Position numbers and translations under genes: made by a program. From Lathyrus oleraceus (taxonomy: Eukaryota; Streptophyta; Magnoliopsida; Fabales; Fabaceae), in assembly GCF_024323335.1 (NCBI RefSeq), contig NC_066581.1, forward strand, positions 458,015,197-458,079,196: 64,000 nucleotides of DNA. Reading direction: 5' to 3'. The notes under the pieces are model-generated. The model made no database searches and was not told the DNA's origin. It worked only from the letters and a program-made list of their open reading frames with translations. Below, in pieces: positions 12,855 to 21,447 of this stretch. Every line of letters starts with the position of its first letter. Within the stretch, counting starts at the first letter, position 1.

Positions 12855-13413
12855 CAAACTGTCTGAAGTCCTCCTTAAGAGGCAATGCCTGTGTTTGTTT
12901 ATAATTGTCCTAAGCAGGAAAAGTCCTTCAAGTAAGGCAATTGGTGGAAGGTAGGGATAAGCAATCTATCCCCCACTATTCAGTGTGTCCTCTCTTGCTC
13001 CCATTACATGGTTGAAGCAATGAGATAAATACCCAAGATCCAATCGAGTCAATAATGTGGAGAGAGTTCCTACTTTCAGAACTCCCACACTTTCTTTGAT
13101 GCTCTCTCTGATCTGAGATAGAAGCAATGAGGCACACCCCTCATCTCCTTTTCATCTGCTTCACCTGAGCCCCTCAATGGCCAGGTTAAGAGCGACCTTT
13201 TACCCATTACAGTGGACTTTTAAAGTCAAACCCTCTTGTGTGAGCCCCCCACTGTTTGGCTATAGAGTGTGCTGTTTGATATTCATTGATTGATTGATTG
13301 CTTCATGTGCACTTGTTTGCTTGTATGCTATGCATTTATCATCATCATCAATTGCCATTAATGCATGATCATCTCATTTGTTTTGTGATGCTATCTTTGG
13401 TTGTTTACCCATT

Positions 13414-14073
13414 GAGGACAATTGTAAGTCCATTGCTTTGGCATTTGCTCCTATGACATGGAAGGATAGAGTGTAAGACCTCATTGGTCACTCATATCTT
13501 CTGTTTATCTGTGTGCATGTGAGGATACAGTTATAAGTCCCTGTAAGTTGGCATCTGTTATCCTGTGATCATAATTTGATCTGTTTGATTTGTATGTGAG
13601 GTTACAGTTGTAAGTCCCTGTAAGTTGGCATCTGCTTTCCTGTGATCATAGTTTGTTTCATCTGTTTGTGTGAGAGGTTGCAATTATAAGTCCCTGTAAG
13701 TTGGCATTTGCATACCTGTGATCATGTTGTTGCTTTTGTTCTTGTATGTGAGGATCCATTGTAAGTCCCTGTGATGTGGCATTGGATTTCCTGTGAGCAT
13801 GCTGTGGAGTTAACCTAAGTCCAGATAAATTGGCAGTTGATTTCCATATTTCTCATCTCTGTTTTTCTTTTGAGGAGATCGGTGTAAGTCCATTGAGTGG
13901 CATCTGATATCCTGTTCTATTTTAGGAGACTGGTGTAAATCCATTTGTTGGTATCCGGTATCCGCTTTTGTTTCTTTTCCTGTGGAGATTAGTGTAAGAC
14001 CATTGAGTGGCTTCTGATATCCCGTTTTGTTTTAGGAGATTGGTATAAGACCATTGATTGGCATCCGATATCC
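13414..14073 (+). repeat. Eleven-unit variable-stem hairpin array, B 5' LTR
   Basis: Tandem units of about 60-85 bp share a constant centre like TGTAAGTCCCTGTAAGTTGGCAT. Each is flanked by a pair of arms that differ between units yet complement each other. Clear examples are GGATACAG with CTGTTATCC (13523-13563), GGTTGCAA with TTGCATACC (13676-13716), ATCCA with TGGAT (13754-13787), GAAGGATAGAG with CTCATATCTTC (13461-13501), and GGAGATTGG with CCGATATCC (14035-14073). The unit at 13600-13640 pairs poorly. The 3' LTR copy is at 35360-36019. Confidence 0.72.
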
Positions 14074-15021
14074 GCCTTTGCTTTGTTTGTTTGTTATTAT
14101 TAACTGCTATTCCAAAGGACACACTTGAATCATCTCCCATATGATCTCAAGAAGTGAACCTTCTAAGAAGTTTTACTATCCATCCTCATCCATTCATCAT
14201 TCATTACGTCTTAGAACCTTTTCACACCTTATCTTTTAAACTTGACATAAGTGTTGTGCAAACATCTTCATGTTTTCTAACTAAAAACCTGGACTCAAGT
14301 CCTTGACCTTTTTTCAAAACTTCATTTCATAATACTTATTTGAATTGATCTTAATCATACTTTGATTCCGTTTTTATAATCATAATCAGTAACTTCACTC
14401 ATTCACTTGTTTTGGCTTTGTCCATTAATCTTTTCATACATGAGCTATAGGTTTGATTTATCTTAGTGGTTGATGTTAATCTCACCTTCTGTCTTTAGTG
14501 ATTGAATTGTAAGTCTTCCTCGCCTATTATAGGGTTAACCCCTCTCTGGCCAGTTGAAGCTGTTCTCACATGGTGGACGTTGTTGTTCGTATAAGGTTGA
14601 GTTTTCTCCCGTGGATAACGTAAGACCTAGGGTTTGTGTTTAAAATTGAACCTAACCCACTTTTGGAAATCTTTTAGCCGAACTACGGCGTTCTGATCCT
14701 TACCTTTGATGGAAGGTACGTAGGCAACGGGTTCATCCGTTCGAACCCAATAACCCATTAACAATAAAATGTATATTCTTTCCTCATCATCCCAATCATG
14801 TTTGCACAATCTTTATGTCATAACAAATAATAATTTTTGCATAACAAGTGTGAAAAGGGCTCCCTAGGAGTACCTAGGACGTAGTGGGTGCCTAACACCT
14901 TCCCATTGCGTAATTTACCCCTTACCCAGACTCTCTGATCTTTTTATTAGTTTTCTACGTGTAAAACTTCTTAGGCTTTTGTTCGCTTTTTAGCCAATCC
15001 TTTGGATAAATAAAAGTGCGG

Positions 15022-15030
15022 TGGCGACTC
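15022..15030 (+). other. PBS-like box in B U5
   Basis: TGGCGACTC is identical to the first nine bases of the true PBS 85 bases downstream. It follows the GGATAAATAAAAGTGCGG box found near the end of all four LTR families. The 3' LTR copy is at 36969-36977 and the L copy at 4801-4809. Confidence 0.6.
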
Positions 15031-15106
15031 GAAAATTTCAACGTATCTCTTAGCTTATGATTTAATCGATAGATCATATAGCGACGAATACACCGCTACA
15101 GAAAAG

Positions 15107-15132
15107 TGGCGACTCTGCTGGGGATCGAACCA
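15107..15132 (+). promoter_or_regulatory. Primer binding site of B (tRNA-Arg)
   Basis: The sequence from TGGCGACTCTGCTGGGG through ATCGAACC, six bases after the LTR, complements the 3' CCA end, acceptor stem and T arm of a plant tRNA-Arg, apart from one base. Reverse transcription starts here. Ogre elements are known to use tRNA-Arg. Confidence 0.9.
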
Positions 15133-16054
15133 GAATCTCTGGTTGTATTGCCTACTTTTCACCCTTGTTGTGCTATATTGTTATTCTTTATCTGACATAT
15201 TTTTGTACAATTTGGGATGAATGTATTGATTGTAATGTGTGAATTGCTTGATATACATTTGCTGTGTGCTTTGGTGATCTGTGAGATGAGTTCTATACCC
15301 GAACTCGAGTGCTCTCTAGGATAGGAGAATGGCATAGTCTTGTCGACTGGTGTGGAGTAGTCCTTAGCCAGTTGACTTGCAAGTCCATTCACTTGGTGGA
15401 GGTCATGTTGAACTAATAATGTCACACAAGTTATTTGTGGTTAGGCATTATTCTTTCAATCATGTTCCGCAGAAGCCAAGGACCTTAGTTTACCAAACCC
15501 ATCTTGGCCTATTTTTAGGACCGTAGTGCGGAGGTCGTTCAGATGTCAGTTCTGATACGATTGTTACGCGATACTACACTCATAAGAGTTTCTCTTGAGA
15601 ATATTCTTGGAATACGAGTATTCGTTCCTCCGAAAATATTCGAAAGATGGAACGATGATTATGGGAACCTCTGATAGAACATGTCTGGCAGGTTTAAACC
15701 CTAGTACACTCCCTTTGGGTGGTTCTTAACCGAGACCTCATGCTCGTGACTCTCAACAAGCCCGTGATTCGTGGTTGAGTCGTTCAAACATTGTTAATAT
15801 CAATGGATCCCGGATCAGGTGTAAAACCTAAATCCACCAAAGCGGCTGGTTGATATTAGGAATGTTTGAACCGGTTCATGTACCGTTAATATCAATGGAA
15901 CTTGGGTGTCGATAAGGTGAAAACCTAAATCCACCAAAATGGATGATTGATATTAGGGATACATAGAGCTTTCCCACGACCTTTGTTTGGTGTGCTTTGT
16001 TTGATCCTTGAGTGTGTTTGTTGCATTCATGCATTCACGCATTCATCCGCATTC
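15133..16054 (+). other. B 5' leader, untranslated
   Basis: About 0.9 kb between the PBS and ORF1 with no convincing coding region. It contains two tandem long hairpins (15782-15871 and 15878-15964). The upstream extension of the ORF1 frame to 15947 overlaps the second hairpin, has no homology to the start of D's ORF1, and is best left out of the gene. Confidence 0.75.
15782..15964 (+). other. Tandem leader hairpins of B
   Basis: Hairpin 1 pairs 15782-15803 with 15850-15871 (20 of 22 positions). Hairpin 2 pairs 15878-15896 with 15946-15964 (16 of 19). Both share the inner arm TTAATATCAA/TTGATATTA, a TGGA/TCCA pair and an AGGT/ACCT pair in the loop, but their outer arms differ and are each self-complementary. 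The position between PBS and the first frame is where packaging or dimerisation signals lie in retroelements. Confidence 0.7.
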
Positions 16055-16114
16055 ATGTCATCAAAAGAGAAAATTTTCAAGGAACTTAAAGGGTTATTTG
16101 CAAAATTTTCAGAC

Positions 16115-17562
16115 ATGGAAAGACCAAAAAGGCATACAAAGAAGTACAGCTTTAAGCAGCCTGATGTAAAAGAGTTAAGGAATCTGACATCGTATGTATT
16201 AGATCCCTTGGGTTTCAAAGCTCGATATGGGAAGCTTCTGCCGTTGCTGACTACTCAAGTGGATGAGGGATTGATGAGCACTCTTGCTCAGTTCTATGAT
16301 CCGCTCTATCATTGCTTCTTATTTCCGGACTTCCAGTTGTTGCCGACTTTGGAAGAATACTCTCACCTTATTGGGATTCCTATTCTGAATCAAGTGCCGT
16401 TCAGTGGCTTAGAGAGTATTCCATCTGCTCGAGAGATTTCCAGCTTGTTGCACATAGATGAAGATCTGATTAGAGCTAATCTGACTACCAAAGGCGGAAT
16501 TCAGGGTTTTCCTTCCGAGTTCCTCATTGCCCAAGCTACCTTTTATGGGAAGGCCATGAGTGAGGATGCCTTTGAGGCTCTATTCGTTTTGCTTATCTAT
16601 GGATTGGTGCTGTTTCCCAACTTCGACAAGTTCGTCGACATGAATGCCATTAGGATCTTTTCAGTTCTTAATCCAGTTCCGACCTTGTTGGGTGATGTAT
16701 ATGTCTCATGCATCTGAGGAATATGAAGAATGGAGGAGTCATTGTCTGCTGTTTACCCCTGCTGTACAAGTGGTTTATTTCGCACTTGCCTCAGACAGTC
16801 GCTTTCAAGGAGAACAAGGGATGTCTACGGTGGTCTCAGAGACTTATGTCTCTCACCAATGATGATATCACCTGGTATGATCGCGTGTACGATACCGTCC
16901 AGATCATCAATTCCTGTGGTGAATTCCCCAATGTGCCTCTTCTTGGTACATGTGGTGGGATTACTTACAACCCTACGCTTGCACGTCGTCAGCTTGGGTT
17001 CCCCCTAAAGGATAAACCCCATAACATTCTGTTAGAAGGTGTGTTCTTTCAGGAGGGTAAAGATCCCCAAGGCCTGAAAGCCAGATTTGTCCGCGCTTGG
17101 CGCAATATTCGCATAAAGAGTAGGAATGAATTGGGTCCAAAGAACTGCATTGCTTTGGAGCCATACACCTCTTGGGTCAGACAGAGGGCTGCTACCTACC
17201 TGATGCCGTATGATCATCCAAGACCTACACCGTTGGATGTGGCTGGGCCTTCAACCCTCCCTACCCAACGTGTAGAGGAGTTGAGAGAAGAAGACCTTTC
17301 GCGTGCCTGGATCCGCGAGAGAGAGGAATTGCTGCAGCAGCTCAAGGAGAAGGATGATATGATTGAATTTCTCGAGCACCGAGTGATCGACGATCCGAAC
17401 GACACTTGGACTTCTCTGCTTCCTCAGTCATCCAAATTCTGGAAAAGGAAGTATGATCAACTTGCGAAGGAGAAAGCTGATATGGAGGCCGCCTATGAGA
17501 GAGAGATCAAGAAGTTGTACACTTCTCGTTTTCCAGCATCCCGAGCTAATAGGGATCCATAG
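16115..17562 (+). pseudogene. Element B: ORF1, one-base deletion
   Basis: This is the extra Ogre gene upstream of gag; its function is unknown. The product has a conserved N-terminal globular part (AQFYDP...F..PDFQL.PTLEEYS, then NPVPTLLGD, then GGITYNP...RQLGFP) and a C-terminal coiled coil rich in Glu, Lys and Leu. It resembles plant proteins annotated with a domain of unknown function (I think DUF7745). The start MERPKR at 16115 aligns with the start of D's ORF1; an earlier in-frame ATG at 16055 is possible. A single base is missing between 16707 and 16708, so the frame breaks in two (16115-16717 and 16708-17562). No slippery site is evident, so I read this as a mutation or a sequence error rather than programmed shifting. 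Confidence 0.82.
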
Positions 17563-17859
17563 GATGTTATTTACCTTTCCTCTTTGTAATGAATTAAAAG
17601 AATGCTGTACTTCTTTGTCCTAATATTTTGAATGAAATATTTTCCATGAGCAATCGAAATGTTTAAATATTCAAAATATTGCAAATGAATACCCTGAGGG
17701 TTCCTTGAAAATAAAGCATTTGCGCAAGCATTTCATGCATCATTCTTGCATAAACAGGTACCCATTTTTCTGGTCTTCTGGTTCTAACATCTGATCTTCA
17801 TTTATTTTGAAGACAAGCTGACTCACCGGTATTATACGAGGGTCAACTCTGCAAGGATT
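17563..17859 (+). other. ORF1-gag spacer of B
   Basis: An AT-rich spacer of about 300 bases with no gene. It has a perfect 12-base inverted repeat, AATATTTTGAAT (17622-17633) and its complement (17669-17680). Acceptor-like sites end AAACAG near 17757 and CTGCAAG near 17853, so gag could be reached by splicing. No ribosome-entry feature can be asserted. Confidence 0.6.
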
Positions 17860-20800
17860 ATGGAGCAATTGGAACAAGAGAACCAGAGCTTGAGGGATGA
17901 AGTCGCCAGACTTGGCGCATTGATGGAGCAACTTCTTGCTGCTCAGAATCAGCCTGCTCCCCAACAGCCAGCAACTCCGGTTCAGCGGACTGTCATATCA
18001 GAGATAGCTACTTCAGCCGTGCCTGTTAGTGCCTCGCAGCCAAACGCCATGCCTCCCGGTTTTCCTTGGGGGATGCCTCCTGGCTTCATGCCTGATCTGC
18101 CAGCTCCAACATTTGCTCAAATGCCGGCATCTAGCCCGGTCCCTATTCCTGTTCCTCCTGTCGTGCATACCATGCCGAGGGTAGACGACACCATTTATCA
18201 CTCTGAAGCGTCTGAGGGCTCAGATGTTCATGAGAAAATGGATGCAATGAACGATCAGTTCCTTGAGCTGAGAAAGGAATTGAGAACTCTTAGAGGCAAA
18301 GATCTCTTCGGCAAGTCAGCAGCCGAACTTTGTCTAGTTCCCGGTGTGAAAATACCAGTCAAATTCAAGGTCCCAGACTTTGAGAAGTATAAAGGGAACA
18401 CTTGTCCTTTGGCACACTTAGTCATGTATGCCAGAAAGATGTCCACGCAGACAGACAACGATCAACTCTTGATCCACTACTTTCAAGACAGTTTGTCTGG
18501 TGCTGCTCTCCGTTGGTACATGAGCCTGGACAGTGCCAACATCCGCTCTTTCAATGATCTTGGCGAAGCTTTCGTCAAGCAATATAAATACAACGTTGAC
18601 ATGGCGCCTGACAGAGATCAACTCAGGTCTATGTCACAAAAGGACAAAGAGACGTTCAAGGAGTACGCCCAGAGATGGCGTGAGCTGGCAGCTCAAATCA
18701 CTCCACCATTAGAAGAGAAAGAGATGACCAAGATCTTTTTGAAGACTCTTGGGTCATTTTATTATGAGAGAATGGTGGCCAGCGCTCCCTCTGATTTCAC
18801 CGAGATGGTGAACATGGGGATGCGCCTTGAAGAAGGTGTCCGCGAGGGACGGTTAACAAAAGATGATGGTTCTTCCTCTAAACGATATGGAGCGTTTAAG
18901 AGGAAAGAAGGTGAAGCGCATGCTGTGCAGTCTCAGCCCAAACATCGAAGACCCTCTGTTCAGAGGAAGCCTGCACATCGTGCCGGACATCAGCATCAGG
19001 TGGCTAGTGTGGCACCTGTATTCAAGGATAATGCTCAGCAGTATCAGCATCAGCAGCAATATCCACAGCCGCAATACCAACAACAACAGCAGCGTCCACA
19101 GCAACAGGCTTACCAGCCTCGTGGAAGTACAACCAACCAAGCGAATATGAATTATGATAGGAAGAAGGTCAGCTTCGACCCTATTCCGATGACATATACA
19201 GAGCTTTATCCCTCCTTGTTGGAGAGGAAATTGGTTTCTCCCAGGGATCCTCCTGCTATTCCTGCCAACCCGCAATGGTGGTACAAACCAGACCAGCATT
19301 GTGTCTACCATTCCGGTGCTCCGGGCCATAACGTTGAGAACTGTTTCCCGCTGAAGAATAAGGTTCAAGACCTTATGAGAAGTGGAATTCTGAGTTTTGA
19401 AGACTCCAATCCGAACGTCACCAGAAACCCATTGCCTTCGCATGGGAAATCTGTGAATATGGTTCAGGAAGACCTTGGGAGATACAAAGTGAAGTACATC
19501 AGCCATATCCGGCAATCGTTGGTTGATTTACATAAGATGCTGTGTCAGCACAGTTATTTGGAGCATAACCATGACCAGTGCCGTGTCTGTTCTGTTAATC
19601 GCTTGGGTTGCGATCAGGTTCGCCGAGAACTGCAAACGCTGTTGAATGAAGGTACCATTGAGATTCTCCAGAATCGCAATGTTGATACAGTTGAACCCGA
19701 GGTGAATGTCATATCACCAGTGTTCAAGTTGCCAGAACCCGTTGTTATTCGCTATAATAGCAACAAACCGAAGGCTTCCCCTGCTTTGATTATCAAACCT
19801 GCCGGCCCTGTGCCTTATTCGTCTGATAGAGCTGTACCTTTCAGATACAATCCTGTTGCTGTCCAGGATGGGGTTGAAGTACCTTTGCCTTCCACTTCCG
19901 TGACCACTATCGCTGATGTTAGTGGATTGACCCGCAGTGGTCGTGTCTTTTCTGCGCCTGCTAAGGCTGTTGCTTCTGAATCTGTTGAGCGTCCTGTGGG
20001 GACTGCTGTGAATGTTCAGAATCCGGCACTTGATGTTGCCAAACCCTCCTCGTCTGTACAAAAGACTCCTGTTTCTTCAGATGGCCCGAGTGGCATTGTT
20101 GATGAAGAATCTGATGAGATGCTGAGGCTCATCAGAAAGAGTGAGTATAATATTGTAGACCAGCTTCTACACACGCCCTCCAAGATTTCTATTCTTTCTC
20201 TATTGCTGAATTCAGAACCCCATCGGGAATCTCTTCAGAAAGTTTTGGACCTGGCGTATGTCGATCACGACGTCACCTTGGAACAGTTTGATAGCATTGT
20301 TGCAAACATTACCGCTTGCAACACTCTAAGCTTTTGTGACGCTGATCTCCCTGAGGAGGGAAGAGACCACAACATGGCTTTACATATCTCTATGAATTGC
20401 AAATCGGATGCAATGTCCAATGTACTGGTGGACACTGGATCATCTCTGAATGTATTGCCGAAATCCACACTCTCACGTTTGTCATATCAAGGTCCTCCTA
20501 TGAGGCAGAGTGGGGTTGTTGTTAAAGCTTTTGATGGGTCGCGCAAGACCGTGATTGGGGAAGTTGACCTCCCAATCAAGATTGGACCAAGTGATTTCCA
20601 GATCACTTTTCAAGTAATGGATATTCACCCATCATACAGCTGTCTCTTGGGCAGACCATGGATTCATGAGGCTGGCGCCGTGACATCCACCCTACACCAA
20701 AAGTTGAAGTTTGTGAAAAACAAGAAATTGGTTGTAGTAGGGGGAGAAAAGGCTCTCCTGGTCAGTAATCTATCTTCTTTCTCGTACATTGATGCTGAGG

Positions 20801-21171
20801 ATGAAGTTGGAACTCAATTCCAAGCTTTATCTATTGATAAACCAATCGAGAAGAAGTCTCCTTCATTCACTTCCTACCGAGATGCTAAGCTGGCCATTGA
20901 ATGTGGTGCAGTTGCTGGATTAGGGAAAGTGCTTGAACTTGAAGATAATCGATCCCGGGCTGGCATTGGCTTTGGTTCTGGGGCATTCAACGAGCAAGGT
21001 CTGTTCACGAGTGGAGGATTCATCCATGCTGATCAACCTGCAGAAGAGGAAGCTGCTGCTATCATTGAAGAAGAAGATGCAGAAGACTTGAACAATTTTG
21101 TTATTCCTGGCGGTGTCTGCCACAATTGGGTCGCTGTGGATGTTCCTACAGTTGTCCATAGATCAGAGTAA
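17860..21171 (+). CDS. gag-pro: Element B: gag-protease polyprotein
   Basis: An intact frame of 1,103 residues starting MEQLEQENQSL. It forms the virus-like particle and processes the polyprotein. In order: an N-terminal coiled coil and Pro-rich stretch; the retrotransposon gag core (about residues 160-330, with ALRWYM and FKEYAQRWRELA); a Gln-rich linker; a CHHC zinc-knuckle variant at 481-495 (C-x2-H-x5-H-x4-C instead of the usual CCHC); a Cys/His cluster around 560-590; and a retropepsin-like aspartic protease with active site DTGSS at 858-862. An acidic tail ends HNWVAVDVPTVVHRSE. The stop at 21169 lies inside the intron, so unspliced RNA yields gag-pro only and spliced RNA gives the full gag-pol. 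Confidence 0.95.
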   Translation: MEQLEQENQSLRDEVARLGALMEQLLAAQNQPAPQQPATPVQRTVISEIATSAVPVSASQPNAMPPGFPWGMPPGFMPDLPAPTFAQMPASSPVPIPVPPVVHTMPRVDDTIYHSEASEGSDVHEKMDAMNDQFLELRKELRTLRGKDLFGKSAAELCLVPGVKIPVKFKVPDFEKYKGNTCPLAHLVMYARKMSTQTDNDQLLIHYFQDSLSGAALRWYMSLDSANIRSFNDLGEAFVKQYKYNVDMAPDRDQLRSMSQKDKETFKEYAQRWRELAAQITPPLEEKEMTKIFLKTLGSFYYERMVASAPSDFTEMVNMGMRLEEGVREGRLTKDDGSSSKRYGAFKRKEGEAHAVQSQPKHRRPSVQRKPAHRAGHQHQVASVAPVFKDNAQQYQHQQQYPQPQYQQQQQRPQQQAYQPRGSTTNQANMNYDRKKVSFDPIPMTYTELYPSLLERKLVSPRDPPAIPANPQWWYKPDQHCVYHSGAPGHNVENCFPLKNKVQDLMRSGILSFEDSNPNVTRNPLPSHGKSVNMVQEDLGRYKVKYISHIRQSLVDLHKMLCQHSYLEHNHDQCRVCSVNRLGCDQVRRELQTLLNEGTIEILQNRNVDTVEPEVNVISPVFKLPEPVVIRYNSNKPKASPALIIKPAGPVPYSSDRAVPFRYNPVAVQDGVEVPLPSTSVTTIADVSGLTRSGRVFSAPAKAVASESVERPVGTAVNVQNPALDVAKPSSSVQKTPVSSDGPSGIVDEESDEMLRLIRKSEYNIVDQLLHTPSKISILSLLLNSEPHRESLQKVLDLAYVDHDVTLEQFDSIVANITACNTLSFCDADLPEEGRDHNMALHISMNCKSDAMSNVLVDTGSSLNVLPKSTLSRLSYQGPPMRQSGVVVKAFDGSRKTVIGEVDLPIKIGPSDFQITFQVMDIHPSYSCLLGRPWIHEAGAVTSTLHQKLKFVKNKKLVVVGGEKALLVSNLSSFSYIDAEDEVGTQFQALSIDKPIEKKSPSFTSYRDAKLAIECGAVAGLGKVLELEDNRSRAGIGFGSGAFNEQGLFTSGGFIHADQPAEEEAAAIIEEEDAEDLNNFVIPGGVCHNWVAVDVPTVVHRSE

Positions 21172-21447
21172 TTGTTCACTTTTGTTTAAAACCCTTCTCC
21201 CATGCCAAAAGGAGAAGTGATGACATTGTTGGCAAAGCATATATACAATGATGTTTTCATTCAATTTTTGCATTGTCAAAACATTTGTTTTTCCTTTGTT
21301 TTCACTTTTTGCTTTTCTTTATGAAATCAGTGATCACAAAAAACATAAAAAACAAAAATAAAAGCTGTAAAAGCAACATTCTTTCATCTGCATAATGATT
21401 TGCTTGCTTAAATTCTGAAGTTTTTCTTAACCAAAATCATTATGCAG
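21168..21447 (+). other. Intron between pro and RT in B
   Basis: A donor A|GTAATTG at 21168 and an acceptor TTATGCAG ending at 21447 bound 280 AT-rich bases with a T-rich tract before the acceptor. Joining 21167 to 21448 gives GAG TTG ATC, removes the gag-pro stop and continues straight into the RT frame. The same donor is kept in C (46597, minus) and A (59003). An intron at this place is a known hallmark of Ogre elements. Confidence 0.85.

Larger units (their letters stand above)
7605..15100 (+). repeat. Element B: 5' LTR
   Basis: An LTR of 7,496 bp that begins TGTAAGACCCCAATTTTG and ends CACCGCTACA. It is repeated nearly without change at 29550-37047. It contains a TATA box at 9055, a trinucleotide-like low-complexity segment (about 9440-11265), a block shared with the other LTRs (about 12720-13260) with a stable hairpin at 12833, an array of eleven variable hairpins (13414-14073), and a terminal box with a PBS-like sequence at 15022. 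The short frames inside it are not genes: each recurs in the other LTR only because the LTRs are identical. Confidence 0.97.

Noticed and set aside
15107..15132. A tRNA gene fragment
   Set aside because: Only the 3' end complement is present, directly after an LTR: it is the primer binding site.
15947..16054. ORF1 start at 15947
   Set aside because: It is not an ATG in a conserved context, the added residues overlap a leader hairpin, and D's ORF1 aligns from MERPKR at 16115.
16690..16720. Programmed frameshift or intron in ORF1 of B
   Set aside because: No slippery heptamer, no plausible donor-acceptor pair, and C reads through the place in one frame.
18853..19515. 220-residue antisense frame
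   Set aside because: It lies wholly opposite the intact gag-pro frame of B, has biased composition and no domain; it is a shadow of the real gene.
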